A stretch of DNA of 45,321 nt from an uncultured Alphaproteobacteria bacterium (GTDB taxonomy: Bacteria > Pseudomonadota > Alphaproteobacteria > HIMB59). The DNA lies in contig CACDTV010000009.1 in NCBI GenBank assembly GCA_902555695.1, positions 1 through 45,321 on the forward strand, read 5' to 3'. Each line of letters opens with the position of its first letter. Within the stretch, counting starts at the first letter, position 1. The position numbers and the translations under genes are program-made. Below, one piece after another: positions 17,704 through 25,946 of this stretch. Below the pieces are notes generated by a model. It was not told where the DNA came from, searched no databases, and was given only the letters and a program-made list of their open reading frames with translations.

Positions 17704-18777
17704 TTTTGATTTGTGAATTAGTAACAAATCTGCGATAACAAAATTGGTCATAGCTATTCCCACTGGTACTGCTCTAATACCTACACAAGGATCATGACGT
17801 CCTTTAGTTTTGATTTTAGTATTTTTAAAATTCTTTGTAACAGTATTTTTTTCACTTAACACTGAGCTTGTAGGTTTAACAATATATCTAAAAATAATAT
17901 CTTGTCCTGAAGAAATACCACCTAATATTCCTCCAGCATGGTTAGTATGAAATTTAATTTTTTTATTTTCAAAGTTAATTTGATCAGATCCATTAGTGCC
18001 ATCATAGTTTACTAAATCAAAACCAGTACCAAACTCTATACCTTTTACAGCATTTATGCTCATAATTGCTTTTGATAACTCAGAGTCAAGTTTTTGATAT
18101 ATTGGCTCTCCTATACCTACAGGACAATTTGAGACTCTAACTTCAATTACAGCACCTAGTGATGAACCTTTTTTTCGATGAGTAAGAATTAGCTCTTCCC
18201 ATTTTTTAAGGATTGACTTATCAGGTGAGAAAAAAGGATTTTTATTAATAAAGTTATTATTCCAAGTTGAGTCTTCTATCTTCTCATTACCAATTTGTAT
18301 AACAGCACTTGTGACTTTTATTTTATTTTTTGAAATTTTTTTAAGAAGTAATTCCGAAAGAGCACCTGCAGCAACTCTCATGGCAGTTTCCCTAGCACTA
18401 GACCTTCCCCCACCTCTATAATCATAATTTTTATATTTCATAAAATAGGTGTAATCGGCATGACCAGGTCGAAATTTATTTTTTATTTCTGAATAGTCCT
18501 TGCTTCTTTGGTCAGAGTTGTAAATTATCATTGATATCGGAGCGCCCGTGCTTTTACCGTTAAAAACTCCAGAGAGTACATTAACTTCATCTTTCTCTTT
18601 TCTTTGTGTTGTAAATTTTGACTGACCTGGTTTTCTTAAATCTAGTCTTGTTTGAATATATTTTGTGTCAATAGGTATTCCTGCTGGAAAACCATCAACG
18701 ACGCAACCTATAGCATCTCCATGACTTTCTCCCCAAGTTGTAAACTTTAATAAATTTCCAAAAGAATTATGTGACAT
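17695..18777 (-). CDS. aroC: Chorismate synthase
   Basis: AroC makes chorismate from EPSP with reduced FMN, the last common step of aromatic synthesis. The 360-residue product starts MSHNSFGNLLKFTTWGESHG, which contains the first signature (GESHG with the catalytic His). It continues with FRPGHADYTY, the Arg-rich RGGGRSSARETAMRVAAG block, and the C-terminal GRHDPCVGIRAVPVG signature. It is encoded on the opposite strand to dxs, overlapping its 3' end, and lies seven bases downstream of fabI in the same direction. Confidence 0.98.
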   Translation of the reverse strand: MSHNSFGNLLKFTTWGESHGDAIGCVVDGFPAGIPIDTKYIQTRLDLRKPGQSKFTTQRKEKDEVNVLSGVFNGKSTGAPISMIIYNSDQRSKDYSEIKNKFRPGHADYTYFMKYKNYDYRGGGRSSARETAMRVAAGALSELLLKKISKNKIKVTSAVIQIGNEKIEDSTWNNNFINKNPFFSPDKSILKKWEELILTHRKKGSSLGAVIEVRVSNCPVGIGEPIYQKLDSELSKAIMSINAVKGIEFGTGFDLVNYDGTNGSDQINFENKKIKFHTNHAGGILGGISSGQDIIFRYIVKPTSSVLSEKNTVTKNFKNTKIKTKGRHDPCVGIRAVPVGIAMTNFVIADLLLIHKSKSL

Positions 18778-18784
18778 GAACTAT

Positions 18785-19606
18785 TTATTTTTTACTAAAC
18801 TCATTTAATAATCCTGCCACACCCTCAGCTTCATCAACTGCTACCATTCCAACTGTATGATAACCGCAATCAACATGGTGAATTTCACCGGTTACACCAG
18901 ATGAAAGGTCGCTTAAAAGGTAGGCTCCTGTGTTACCAACATCTTCAAGTGTAACATTTCTCTTTAATGGAGAATTTAGCTCATTCCATTTTAAAATAAA
19001 TCTAAAATCACCAATACCAGAAGCCGCAAGAGTTTTAATTGGGCCTGCAGATATAGCGTTAACCCTTATATTTTTATCCCCCATATCAACAGCAAGATAT
19101 TTTACTGAGGCCTCAAGCGCTGATTTTGCTACTCCCATTACATTATAGTGAGGCATAACTTGCTCTGCTCCATAGTAAGTTAACGTTAAAATACTCCCGC
19201 CATTATCCATTAATTCATAGCAATATTTACAAGATTCAGTAAAGGAATAACAAGAAATATTTAGACTATTTAAAAAATTCTCTTTTGAAGTTTCAACATA
19301 CTTACCTCTTAGCTCATTTTTATCTGCAAACGCAACAGCGTGAACAAAAAAATCCAATTTTCCCCATTTATCTTTAATTTTTTCAAAAACTTTTTTTACT
19401 GACCCTTCATCACTAACATCGCATTGTATCAATAAATTGGAACCAACAGATTTAGCTAAAGGATCTATTCTCTTTAATAGAAGATCATTTTGATAGGTAA
19501 AAGCTAATTCAGCACCAAAATTTGCGCATTGTTGAGCTATACCCCAGGCAATAGACTTATCATTAGCCACTCCCATTATTAGTCCTTTTTTATTTTTTAA
19601 ATCCAT
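18785..19606 (-). CDS. fabI: Enoyl-[acyl-carrier-protein] reductase (NADH) FabI
   Basis: FabI performs the last reduction of each fatty-acid elongation round. The 273-residue SDR-family protein begins with the atypical Rossmann motif GLIMGVANDKSIAWGIA. It has the FabI catalytic pair Tyr154 and Lys161 in HYNVMGVAKSALE, plus VNAISAGPIKTLAASGIGDF, which distinguishes FabI from generic SDRs. The C-terminus has HHVDCGYHTVGM. It is divergent from pdxH across a 31-base gap and is probably cotranscribed with aroC. Confidence 0.97.
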   Translation of the reverse strand: MDLKNKKGLIMGVANDKSIAWGIAQQCANFGAELAFTYQNDLLLKRIDPLAKSVGSNLLIQCDVSDEGSVKKVFEKIKDKWGKLDFFVHAVAFADKNELRGKYVETSKENFLNSLNISCYSFTESCKYCYELMDNGGSILTLTYYGAEQVMPHYNVMGVAKSALEASVKYLAVDMGDKNIRVNAISAGPIKTLAASGIGDFRFILKWNELNSPLKRNVTLEDVGNTGAYLLSDLSSGVTGEIHHVDCGYHTVGMVAVDEAEGVAGLLNEFSKK

Positions 19607-19622
19607 TTTTTGCTAAAATTAA

Positions 19623-19628
19623 TATAAT
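19623..19628 (+). promoter_or_regulatory. Candidate -10 element for pdxH
   Basis: A perfect TATAAT lies in the 31-base gap between divergent fabI and pdxH, ending nine bases before the pdxH ATG. Transcription would start about three bases before the ATG, giving a nearly leaderless mRNA. No good -35 hexamer sits at the right distance. In DNA this AT-rich a TATAAT can arise by chance, so the call is weak. Confidence 0.3.
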
Positions 19629-19637
19629 ACTCATACC

Positions 19638-20225
19638 ATGTCAGATAAATTAAATCCAATTATTAAGTTTAAAGAATGGTTTGATTTAGCCACTGAAAAA
19701 GAGATTAACGATCCTAATGCAATGTGTCTATCGACAGTTGATGATAAAAATACCCCTCATTCAAGGATGGTTCTATTAAAAGATTATAATAATGAAGGTT
19801 TTATTTTTTACACAAATTACGAGAGCAATAAAGGAAATGATATTTTAAAAAATACTAATGTTTGCCTAAATTTTCATTGGAAGTCATTATTAAGACAAAT
19901 AAGAATAGAAGGTAAAGTTGAAAAAGTCTCAAAAGAAACATCAGATAAATATTTTAATTCAAGACATTATTTAAGTCGAATAGGGGCGTGGGCATCTAAT
20001 CAATCAAAGGTCTTAAAATCAAGAGAAGATTTAGAGAATAAAATTGAATTTTATAAAAATAAATATCCTGAAAAAGAAAATTTCCCTCGTCCTGATTACT
20101 GGGGAGGGTTTATAGTAAAATACTCAAAAATCGAGTTTTGGGAGGATATGCCTCATAGAATTCACAAAAGAGAAGTCTTTGAGTTTAAAGATAATGATTG
20201 GGTATCGTATACCCTTAGCCCTTAG
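19638..20225 (+). CDS. pdxH: Pyridoxamine 5'-phosphate oxidase
   Basis: PdxH oxidises PNP or PMP to pyridoxal phosphate with FMN. The 195-residue protein has NAMCLSTVDDKNTPHSRMVLLKDY near 27-50, FYTNYESNKGNDI (FMN contacts), RIEGKVEKVS, SRIGAWASNQS and the C-terminal PDYWGGFIVKYSKIEFWEDM and RIHKREVF signatures. It stands alone on the plus strand. Its 3' end overlaps the convergent nucleotidyltransferase gene by eleven bases. Confidence 0.97.
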   Translation: MSDKLNPIIKFKEWFDLATEKEINDPNAMCLSTVDDKNTPHSRMVLLKDYNNEGFIFYTNYESNKGNDILKNTNVCLNFHWKSLLRQIRIEGKVEKVSKETSDKYFNSRHYLSRIGAWASNQSKVLKSREDLENKIEFYKNKYPEKENFPRPDYWGGFIVKYSKIEFWEDMPHRIHKREVFEFKDNDWVSYTLSP

Positions 20226-20676
20226 TTTTAGAGTATTTACTCCATCTTTTTAACAAATCAGAACTAGAGGACTCTTTGTGATTGCCACCCACACCAAACT
20301 TTAATTCAATATTATATTCCTTTGCTGTTTCATATTCTAAAATTTTAGAAGTATCTGATCTATCACCTCCATTAGCAAAAATAATTTTTTCATTTGGATA
20401 TTTATTTCTTACTTGAATTAACAAATTATTTGCACTTCCCATTTCATCATCTTCAAATTCCATAGCTTCATTTACCACTTTTAAGCTATCAACAACATAT
20501 ATTCTATGTTGAATATCCATAAAAAAATTTCCTTTTTTATCAATTAACCATTTATTAGAATTTACACCTACAATTAAAAAATTAGAAAACTCTAAACATT
20601 CTTTCATCATCATAATATGCCCAGGGTGGATAGGATCGAACCCTCCAGAAACAACACTAATAATTTTATTTTCCAC
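20215..20676 (-). CDS. Cytidylyltransferase-family nucleotidyltransferase
   Basis: The 153-residue protein has the fold of small nucleotidyltransferases such as glycerol-3-phosphate cytidylyltransferase and the HldE C-terminal domain. SGGFDPIHPGH (10-20) contains the HxGH nucleotide-binding motif, followed by the LIVGVNSNKWL strand and QHRIYVVDSL. The FANGGDR segment resembles the VKGGDY strand of HldE-type enzymes, and ESSSSDLLKRW replaces the usual ISTT motif. The substrate cannot be decided from this: a sugar phosphate for the envelope or a polyol phosphate are both possible. It overlaps pyrE by eleven bases on the same strand. Confidence 0.8.
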   Translation of the reverse strand: MENKIISVVSGGFDPIHPGHIMMMKECLEFSNFLIVGVNSNKWLIDKKGNFFMDIQHRIYVVDSLKVVNEAMEFEDDEMGSANNLLIQVRNKYPNEKIIFANGGDRSDTSKILEYETAKEYNIELKFGVGGNHKESSSSDLLKRWSKYSKTKG

Positions 20677-21310
20677 TTGAAATAGACTCTAAATAACTTT
20701 TTAAATTATCGTAATCTTTATCTGAAATGTAATTTGGAGAAATAGTTAATATATCTCTCCAGGATGTGAGATAATTTAAATTCACTTTCATTTTAGATAT
20801 ATTTTTTTTAGCTTGAGGGTAGATACCATAGTAAAAAACTACATAAATATCTTTAACTTTAAGTTCATTTTGTCTTAAAGCCCTTATGAAGTGTAATTTA
20901 CTTCCTCCATCAGTTGCCATGTCCTCTACTAATATTGACTGAGTATTCTTTTTAAACTCTCCTTCTATTAACTTATCTTTTCCAAACCCTTTAGGACTCT
21001 TTCTTATGTATATCATTGGATATTTCATCTTTTGACACAGAAAGGAAGAGTAGGGAATACCAGCCGTTTCGCCTCCAGCAATAATAGTCGAATTATCTTT
21101 ATACTTTGATTTAATTTGTTTGCTCATTTCATTAATAATTAATTCTCTTTCTTTTGGAAATGAAATTAATTTTCTACAATCAACATAAACAGGACTTTTT
21201 TTGCCAGATGTAAGAGTAAATTGTTTTTTGAAGTCGATATTAACGCATCCAATACTTAACAGTAAGTTTGCTATCTTTTCTTTATTATTTTTGATTTTGA
21301 CCTTCGACAT
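20666..21310 (-). CDS. pyrE: Orotate phosphoribosyltransferase
   Basis: PyrE makes OMP from orotate and PRPP in pyrimidine synthesis. I start at the ATG whose first base is 21310 ([12 protein letters not shown], 214 residues); a TTG four codons upstream is less likely. [20 protein letters not shown] (31-50) and [15 protein letters not shown] are OPRT signatures. The PRPP loop is [10 protein letters not shown] (128-137), and [17 protein letters not shown] carries the catalytic loop. The start lies inside the preceding DUF2256 gene, overlapping it by 40 bases in another frame. Confidence 0.93.
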   Translation of the reverse strand: MSKVKIKNNKEKIANLLLSIGCVNIDFKKQFTLTSGKKSPVYVDCRKLISFPKERELIINEMSKQIKSKYKDNSTIIAGGETAGIPYSSFLCQKMKYPMIYIRKSPKGFGKDKLIEGEFKKNTQSILVEDMATDGGSKLHFIRALRQNELKVKDIYVVFYYGIYPQAKKNISKMKVNLNYLTSWRDILTISPNYISDKDYDNLKSYLESISSGK

Positions 21311-21414
21311 TTTTCTGAACAATATTTAACATCATTCCATACTTTTTCCCATTTCTTTCTCCAATTAAATGGTCTTTGGCATACGACACAAATTTTAAAA
21401 TCTTTTTTATTCAG
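21271..21414 (-). CDS. DUF2256 family small cysteine-rich protein, apparent CTG start
   Basis: The gap between the stress-protein gene and pyrE is coding. Read from a CTG immediately after the upstream TAG, it gives 47 residues with [20 protein letters not shown] (7-26) and KYCSEKCRR (30-38). The two cysteine pairs (C9, C12 and C32, C36) around a W-rich basic core match DUF2256, a tiny predicted zinc-binding family of unknown function. No ATG, GTG or TTG lies in frame between the upstream stop and the first cysteine, so CTG is the best start. The 3' 40 bases overlap pyrE. Confidence 0.8.
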   Translation of the reverse strand: MNKKDFKICVVCQRPFNWRKKWEKVWNDVKYCSEKCRRSKSKIIKKR

Positions 21415-21894
21415 CTAAATAATCTTCTCAATATCTTTATCATCGAGATTACCATTAATTATAACAAGAGGGCAATGTAACGAAATAGATTTTTCATATA
21501 TAAGTTTGTCAATTAATGGCCCTGGTTTGCCTATATCTTTACTTGTAGCAAGAATAATAGTTGAGTTAGATGAATATTTATTTAAGAAACTTATAAACTC
21601 ATCAATCTCATTATATTTAAATATTTCGGATTTTGCTTTAATTTTTGATTTATCTGAGATGAAGTTATGCACTTCTTTATGTTTTAATTTTTCGGTTATA
21701 ACCTGATCTTTATCCAAAATTTTTTCAGCCCCTGATGTAAGCATCATACCTTCGCTTGCACTTTGAATAAAGCTAACAGTAGTAATATTAGATTTAGTTA
21801 TTTTTGCTCTCCTTATAGCAAATTTAACTGCAGTCCACATTTCAGCACTTTGATCAATAACTACAAAATAATTTCTATTATTATTTTTTTTCAT
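21415..21894 (-). CDS. Universal stress protein (UspA family)
   Basis: The 159-residue protein has the Usp fold: an N-terminal strand NYFVVIDQSAEMWTAVKFAI (residues 8-27) with an Asp at the strand end, and a final strand LVIINGN after SISLHCP. The canonical G-x2-G-x9-G-S/T ATP loop is not evident: the corresponding stretch reads SKDIGKPGPLIDKLIYEKS. It may therefore belong to a subgroup that does not bind ATP in the usual way. It overlaps the upstream membrane-protein gene by four bases and abuts the DUF2256 gene. Confidence 0.78.
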   Translation of the reverse strand: MKKNNNRNYFVVIDQSAEMWTAVKFAIRRAKITKSNITTVSFIQSASEGMMLTSGAEKILDKDQVITEKLKHKEVHNFISDKSKIKAKSEIFKYNEIDEFISFLNKYSSNSTIILATSKDIGKPGPLIDKLIYEKSISLHCPLVIINGNLDDKDIEKII

Positions 21895-22568
21895 TTTTTT
21901 CTAAATATTAAATTTGTAACTAAACTAAGCAATAATGATATAGCAATCAAAATTATAATATAAATAAAAGACTCAGTTTTTAACAACTTTTCCAGTTTAA
22001 ATGAAATTCCTCCTTTTTTTATTTGCAAGTTTTTAGATACCATTTTAACAATTTCATTGTTTTTTAATTCGTACATATAAACTTTTATATTTCCAGGTGA
22101 GATATTATCTGGTATCAAAAATTTTTTTAAAAATAAATTTCCACTTAAACTTTCAAGCTCCTCTTCTATGTATAAATTTTTTACTTTCATTGCTTTTCTT
22201 ATTTTATGAAGTTCAAGAGAGTGATTACTGATTAGTAAATGTCTATCCTTTAATTTAGAAAATAAAAAAATTTCATTCAAAGTCTTTTTGGGAGAAGCGA
22301 AGATCGCAAAAAAACTAGGTTGATTATTCAACTCTTTTGTCTCATTAATCCATAAAAAACCCTCTTTAACTTTTGTTGTCAATTTAGCTTTTTTATTCTC
22401 TCCTTCAAAAATGAAGATGACATCACTTTCTTTATCTTTATTTCCAAATAAAACTACTTCTTTACCTAAAAAATTTGAGTTTATTTCAATTTCAAATTGA
22501 TCTAAGGAAAAATTAGATGCAAAACCAATTTTAAAAAAAAATATGATTATTAAAATATATTTATACAT
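21891..22568 (-). CDS. Alph_Pro_TM (TIGR02186) family membrane-anchored protein
   Basis: The 225-residue product has an N-terminal signal-like helix (YILIIIFFFKIGFAS), a predicted periplasmic domain, and one C-terminal helix (about 200-220) followed by FRKK. This layout, with LGKEVVLFGNKDKESDVIFIFEG near 34-56 (lipid/beta-sandwich-like) and a neighbouring TauE/SafE gene, matches the alphaproteobacterial family TIGR02186 of unknown function. It overlaps the TauE-type gene by eight bases. The pairing suggests a role tied to export or handling of sulfur anions, which is inference from context only. Confidence 0.75.
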   Translation of the reverse strand: MYKYILIIIFFFKIGFASNFSLDQFEIEINSNFLGKEVVLFGNKDKESDVIFIFEGENKKAKLTTKVKEGFLWINETKELNNQPSFFAIFASPKKTLNEIFLFSKLKDRHLLISNHSLELHKIRKAMKVKNLYIEEELESLSGNLFLKKFLIPDNISPGNIKVYMYELKNNEIVKMVSKNLQIKKGGISFKLEKLLKTESFIYIIILIAISLLLSLVTNLIFRKK

Positions 22569-23463
22569 AATTTATAATGAATAAGTTCTCAGGTGTTCTA
22601 AATAAATCATAAGCTAAAAATGATGAAATAATTAATAGTAACATACCAAATGTTACCTTTAAATTTTCTTGATCAAGTATATCAACTATCCTTGCAGCTA
22701 GTGCAGCTCCAATAGAGCTACTTACTATTAATCCTAAAGCCAACACAAAATCTATATTTTGATTTATGTATATTTGCAAAAATAAAGATACAAAGGATAC
22801 TATTGTGATGTTAAATAGAGATGTCCCTATAACTGAAATAGTTTTCATACCTAAAAAATAAATCATACATGGAATAAGTATAAAGCCACCACCAATACCA
22901 GTTAGCCCTGTCAATACACCTATTAAAAAACCAATTAAAAGTGGTGCTAGAACACTTATATATAGTTTAGATTTTCTATACTTAATTTTAAAAGGAAGTC
23001 CATGTATCCAAGAATGTTGGTGTAATTTAAATTTTTTATTTTTATGTACGATATTTACTTTAGCTGTCTCATAGAGAATAAATACAGCAGTTATAATTAA
23101 AAGAATTATATAGATACTATTTAAATAGTTATCAATTAAACCAATAGTTTTTAGATTATTTAGAATTAATACACCAAAAAGTGTCCCCACTAATCCACCA
23201 ATAACCATTGTTAAGCCCATCTGATAGTCTATGTTTTTTCTTTGAAAATGACTTACAACACCAGTTGATGTTGAGGCGAATACTTGAACAGTTGTAGTTC
23301 CAACTGCAACAGCTGGAGGAATGCCAACTAGAATCAATAGAGGAGAGGTTATAAAACCCCCACCTATTCCAAAGAGTCCAGATATAAAACCGATTCCAAC
23401 TCCAAGGGAGATTAATATATAAATATTTATGGATATTTCAGCAATAGGTAGGTAAAAATTCAT
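22561..23463 (-). CDS. TauE/SafE family sulfite or organic-anion exporter
   Basis: The 300-residue protein has about eight membrane helices arranged as two repeats. Each repeat carries the family motif: GLFGIGGGFITSPLL near residues 29-43 and GLTGIGGGFILIPCM in the second half. Members move sulfite, sulfoacetate or related anions across the inner membrane. Substrate cannot be assigned. The gene heads a minus-strand run with the Alph_Pro_TM and stress-protein genes and is divergent from the reductase gene across 44 bases. Confidence 0.9.
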   Translation of the reverse strand: MNFYLPIAEISINIYILISLGVGIGFISGLFGIGGGFITSPLLILVGIPPAVAVGTTTVQVFASTSTGVVSHFQRKNIDYQMGLTMVIGGLVGTLFGVLILNNLKTIGLIDNYLNSIYIILLIITAVFILYETAKVNIVHKNKKFKLHQHSWIHGLPFKIKYRKSKLYISVLAPLLIGFLIGVLTGLTGIGGGFILIPCMIYFLGMKTISVIGTSLFNITIVSFVSLFLQIYINQNIDFVLALGLIVSSSIGAALAARIVDILDQENLKVTFGMLLLIISSFLAYDLFRTPENLFIINYV

Positions 23464-23507
23464 ATATTGAAATAAAATATTATACTTAAAATTAATAAAA
23501 TAAATTA

Positions 23508-24041
23508 ATGATTAAATACACTTTAGCATTTGCATGTTCAAGCGATGGTTTTATTGCAAAATTTTCTGGTGATAATCCATTTGAATGGACTAGCTTGGAA
23601 GACAAAAAACACTTAGACAATTTAATAAAGAATCATAAATGGCAAGTTATGGGAAGAAAAACTCATGAATTAAATCCAAACGAGTCTAGATCAAGAATTA
23701 TTTTTTCTAGAAAATACCAAAAAATCAAACAAATTAAAAATTCAATAAATCAATATTATTTTAATCCTGATATTAATCAGTGGGATGAATTTGAAAATCT
23801 TTGCAAAGAAAGTGTTTTAATTTTAGGGGGAACGAGTGTTCATGATTATTTCTTATATGCTGATTTAATTGATGAAATTTTTATTACTGTAGAGCCTTTA
23901 AAATTTGGAAAAGGCTTACCAGCTTTTACATACATAAATTTTAGGGACTTAGTTCCTTACTTAAATGAGAGAGGATACCACCATTCTGAAAAAAAAATTA
24001 ATGATAAGGGCTCTTTGTTAGTTAATTTCTCAAAAACTTAG
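23508..24041 (+). CDS. RibD C-terminal domain / dihydrofolate-reductase-like protein
   Basis: The 177-residue protein resembles the RibD_C reductase fold: KYTLAFACSSDGFIAK at the start, WQVMGRKTHELNP (45-57) in the nucleotide-binding position, a SVLILGGTSVHDYFLYADLI segment (about 102-121), and DEIFITVEPLKFGKGLPAF. It lacks the deaminase domain of bifunctional RibD. It could be a stand-alone reductase in riboflavin or pterin metabolism or a substitute dihydrofolate reductase; the sequence does not decide. Its 3' end overlaps mobA by twelve bases tail to tail. Confidence 0.75.
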   Translation: MIKYTLAFACSSDGFIAKFSGDNPFEWTSLEDKKHLDNLIKNHKWQVMGRKTHELNPNESRSRIIFSRKYQKIKQIKNSINQYYFNPDINQWDEFENLCKESVLILGGTSVHDYFLYADLIDEIFITVEPLKFGKGLPAFTYINFRDLVPYLNERGYHHSEKKINDKGSLLVNFSKT

Positions 24042-24623
24042 AAGTTCTGTATAATCATTTTTGTCGTTTACATTAAAAAATTCTATTTTTTTATTTTTTT
24101 TAAAATTTATATAATCAAATCCAATTTCTTCAGCAAATTTCATAATTTTATAACCATTATTTTTTAAAAGGACTTCATTTAATTCCGTAAATATTTTTGA
24201 TGACCAAAAAGAGAACATTGGTTCGATAATATTATCAATCTTACAAATATAAACTTTATTCTTTTTTTCTGTAATTGAGATGAAATTATCTATGATACCT
24301 GTGTTTATTATTGGCGCATCAGTGGGAAAAAGTGCAAACCATAAATCCTCTTTTGAGTTTTTATATAGATCAAGAGCGCTATGTAACCCAGCTAATGGCC
24401 CTTTATAACCGCCAATCTTATCACTTACAACTTTATAACCAAATATTTTGTACTTACTGATATCTCTATTAGCATTAATAATAATCTCATGAGACTTTTC
24501 TTGAAGACTTTCTATTAAAATTTCAATAAAACTCTTATCTTTAATTTTTAAAAAACTTTTATTTTCATAACCCATTCTGGAGGATTTACCACCTGTTAGT
24601 ATTACAGATACAAGCTTACTCAT
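24030..24623 (-). CDS. mobA: Molybdenum cofactor guanylyltransferase
   Basis: MobA attaches GMP to Mo-molybdopterin to form the (bis-)MGD used by formate dehydrogenase. The 197-residue product starts with the nucleotide-binding signature ILTGGKSSRMGYENKSFLKI (8-27). It continues with GYKGPLAGLHSAL and the metal-binding FPTDAPII strand near residue 98. It overlaps fdhD by eight bases on the same strand. Its place beside fdhD, mobB, moeA and the formate dehydrogenase genes agrees with the function. Confidence 0.92.
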   Translation of the reverse strand: MSKLVSVILTGGKSSRMGYENKSFLKIKDKSFIEILIESLQEKSHEIIINANRDISKYKIFGYKVVSDKIGGYKGPLAGLHSALDLYKNSKEDLWFALFPTDAPIINTGIIDNFISITEKKNKVYICKIDNIIEPMFSFWSSKIFTELNEVLLKNNGYKIMKFAEEIGFDYINFKKNKKIEFFNVNDKNDYTELLSF

Positions 24624-25428
24624 GTTTGGTATATCTAAATTCTCCAGATAAGATATTTAACCGTTTACCTCTAATTCTTCCAATCATTGTTAAATTTTTC
24701 TTTCTAGCTATTTCAACTGCCCAAGCAGTGAAACCTGATCGAGATAATAGTATTGGTATTTCCATTTTGATACATTTCAATACCATTTCACTTGTCAGCC
24801 TGCCAGTAGTGTAAAAAGACATTTCCTTTGCGTCTATTTTCTTATCAAGTATCAAACCAGCAATTTTATCAACAGCATTATGTCTTCCCACATCTTCAAA
24901 ATAATACAAAGGTTTATCTCCCTGACATAATACGCAACCGTGTATTGCACCTACAGATAAATATAAACTTGGCTCAGTATTAATTTTTTTGGATAAATTC
25001 ATAAGCTGTTGATGATCTATTCTTATTTTTTTATTCAAGGAAATGGTGTTGATTTCTTCAAATAAGTCTCCAAATACAGTCCCTTGTGCACAACCAGAGG
25101 TATTTACTTTCTTCTTTAATTTTTCTTCATAATTAGTTTTACTCTTTGTTCTTACTACAACTGTCTTTAGGTCTTTATGAAACTCAATCTTTTTTACGTC
25201 GTCTATATTATTAAGCATTCCCTGATTAAATAAATAACCTATAGCTAAATAATTTGGATAATCTCCTATAGTCATTATTGTCACTATTTCTTGGTTGTTT
25301 AAGTATAGCGTGAGTGGTTTTTCTTCAATGATTGGAATTTTTGTTATTTCGCCTTTTTCATTAATTGATTTTTTTAATTTAAATAAAGATCTGTTATTTA
25401 CACTAGGTTTAATTAAAAAATCTGTCAT
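24616..25428 (-). CDS. fdhD: Formate dehydrogenase accessory sulfurtransferase FdhD (FdsC)
   Basis: FdhD passes sulfur from a cysteine desulfurase to bis-MGD before insertion into formate dehydrogenase. I chose ATG at 25428 (MTDFLIKPSV, 270 residues); a start 13 codons further up would run into the divergent mobB start. Family features are GYLFNQGM (64-71), SVGAIHGCVLC, FEDVGRHNAVDKIAG and SRSGFTAWAVEIA. The sulfur-transfer loop reads SGCAQG with a single cysteine, Cys113, where E. coli FdhD has the CxxC pair Cys121 and Cys124. Confidence 0.94.
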   Translation of the reverse strand: MTDFLIKPSVNNRSLFKLKKSINEKGEITKIPIIEEKPLTLYLNNQEIVTIMTIGDYPNYLAIGYLFNQGMLNNIDDVKKIEFHKDLKTVVVRTKSKTNYEEKLKKKVNTSGCAQGTVFGDLFEEINTISLNKKIRIDHQQLMNLSKKINTEPSLYLSVGAIHGCVLCQGDKPLYYFEDVGRHNAVDKIAGLILDKKIDAKEMSFYTTGRLTSEMVLKCIKMEIPILLSRSGFTAWAVEIARKKNLTMIGRIRGKRLNILSGEFRYTKHE

Positions 25429-25457
25429 TTTTTTCTTGATTGTATTATGGTGACAAG

Positions 25458-25946
25458 GTGAAAACAATAGCTGTTATTGGTTGGAAAAATAGTGGCAAAA
25501 CTACTTTAGTGAGTAATTTAGTAAAATTTTTTAAAGAAAATAAAATAAAAGTTGGTGTGGTAAAACATGCTCACCATTCTTTTGACATTGATCATCCTAA
25601 TACAGATAGCTATAAAATTAGAAAATCTGGAGCCTATAAAACTACATTAGTATCAGATAAAAGACTTGCATTCATAGAAGAGAAAGCTGAGCCACATATT
25701 AATTTTGAACGTTTGATAGAAATTAACAAAGATTGTGATTTGCTAATATTTGAAGGGTTTAAGAGATTTGATGATTTGATAAAGTTAGAAGTAAGCTTAC
25801 AAAAAAATGACAAAGACTACCTCTACAAATCTATAAATAATGTTAAATATATCGTTACAGACGATAATATCGATCATCCAATTCAGACTTTTAATCACAA
25901 TCAAATAGAAAAAATTGCCTCTAAAATATATTATGAAAACTCCTAG
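25458..25946 (+). CDS. mobB: Molybdopterin-guanine dinucleotide biosynthesis adaptor MobB
   Basis: MobB is a P-loop GTPase that assists MobA. I start at GTG 25458 (MKTIAVIGWKNSGKTT, 162 residues), which puts the P-loop at residues 8-16 as in the family; a TTG six codons upstream is the alternative. VGVVKHAHHSFDIDHPNTDS and the LIFEGFKRFD strand are characteristic. Only 29 bases separate it from the divergent fdhD, so the two directions share a very short control region. It overlaps moeA by 14 bases. Confidence 0.9.
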   Translation: MKTIAVIGWKNSGKTTLVSNLVKFFKENKIKVGVVKHAHHSFDIDHPNTDSYKIRKSGAYKTTLVSDKRLAFIEEKAEPHINFERLIEINKDCDLLIFEGFKRFDDLIKLEVSLQKNDKDYLYKSINNVKYIVTDDNIDHPIQTFNHNQIEKIASKIYYENS

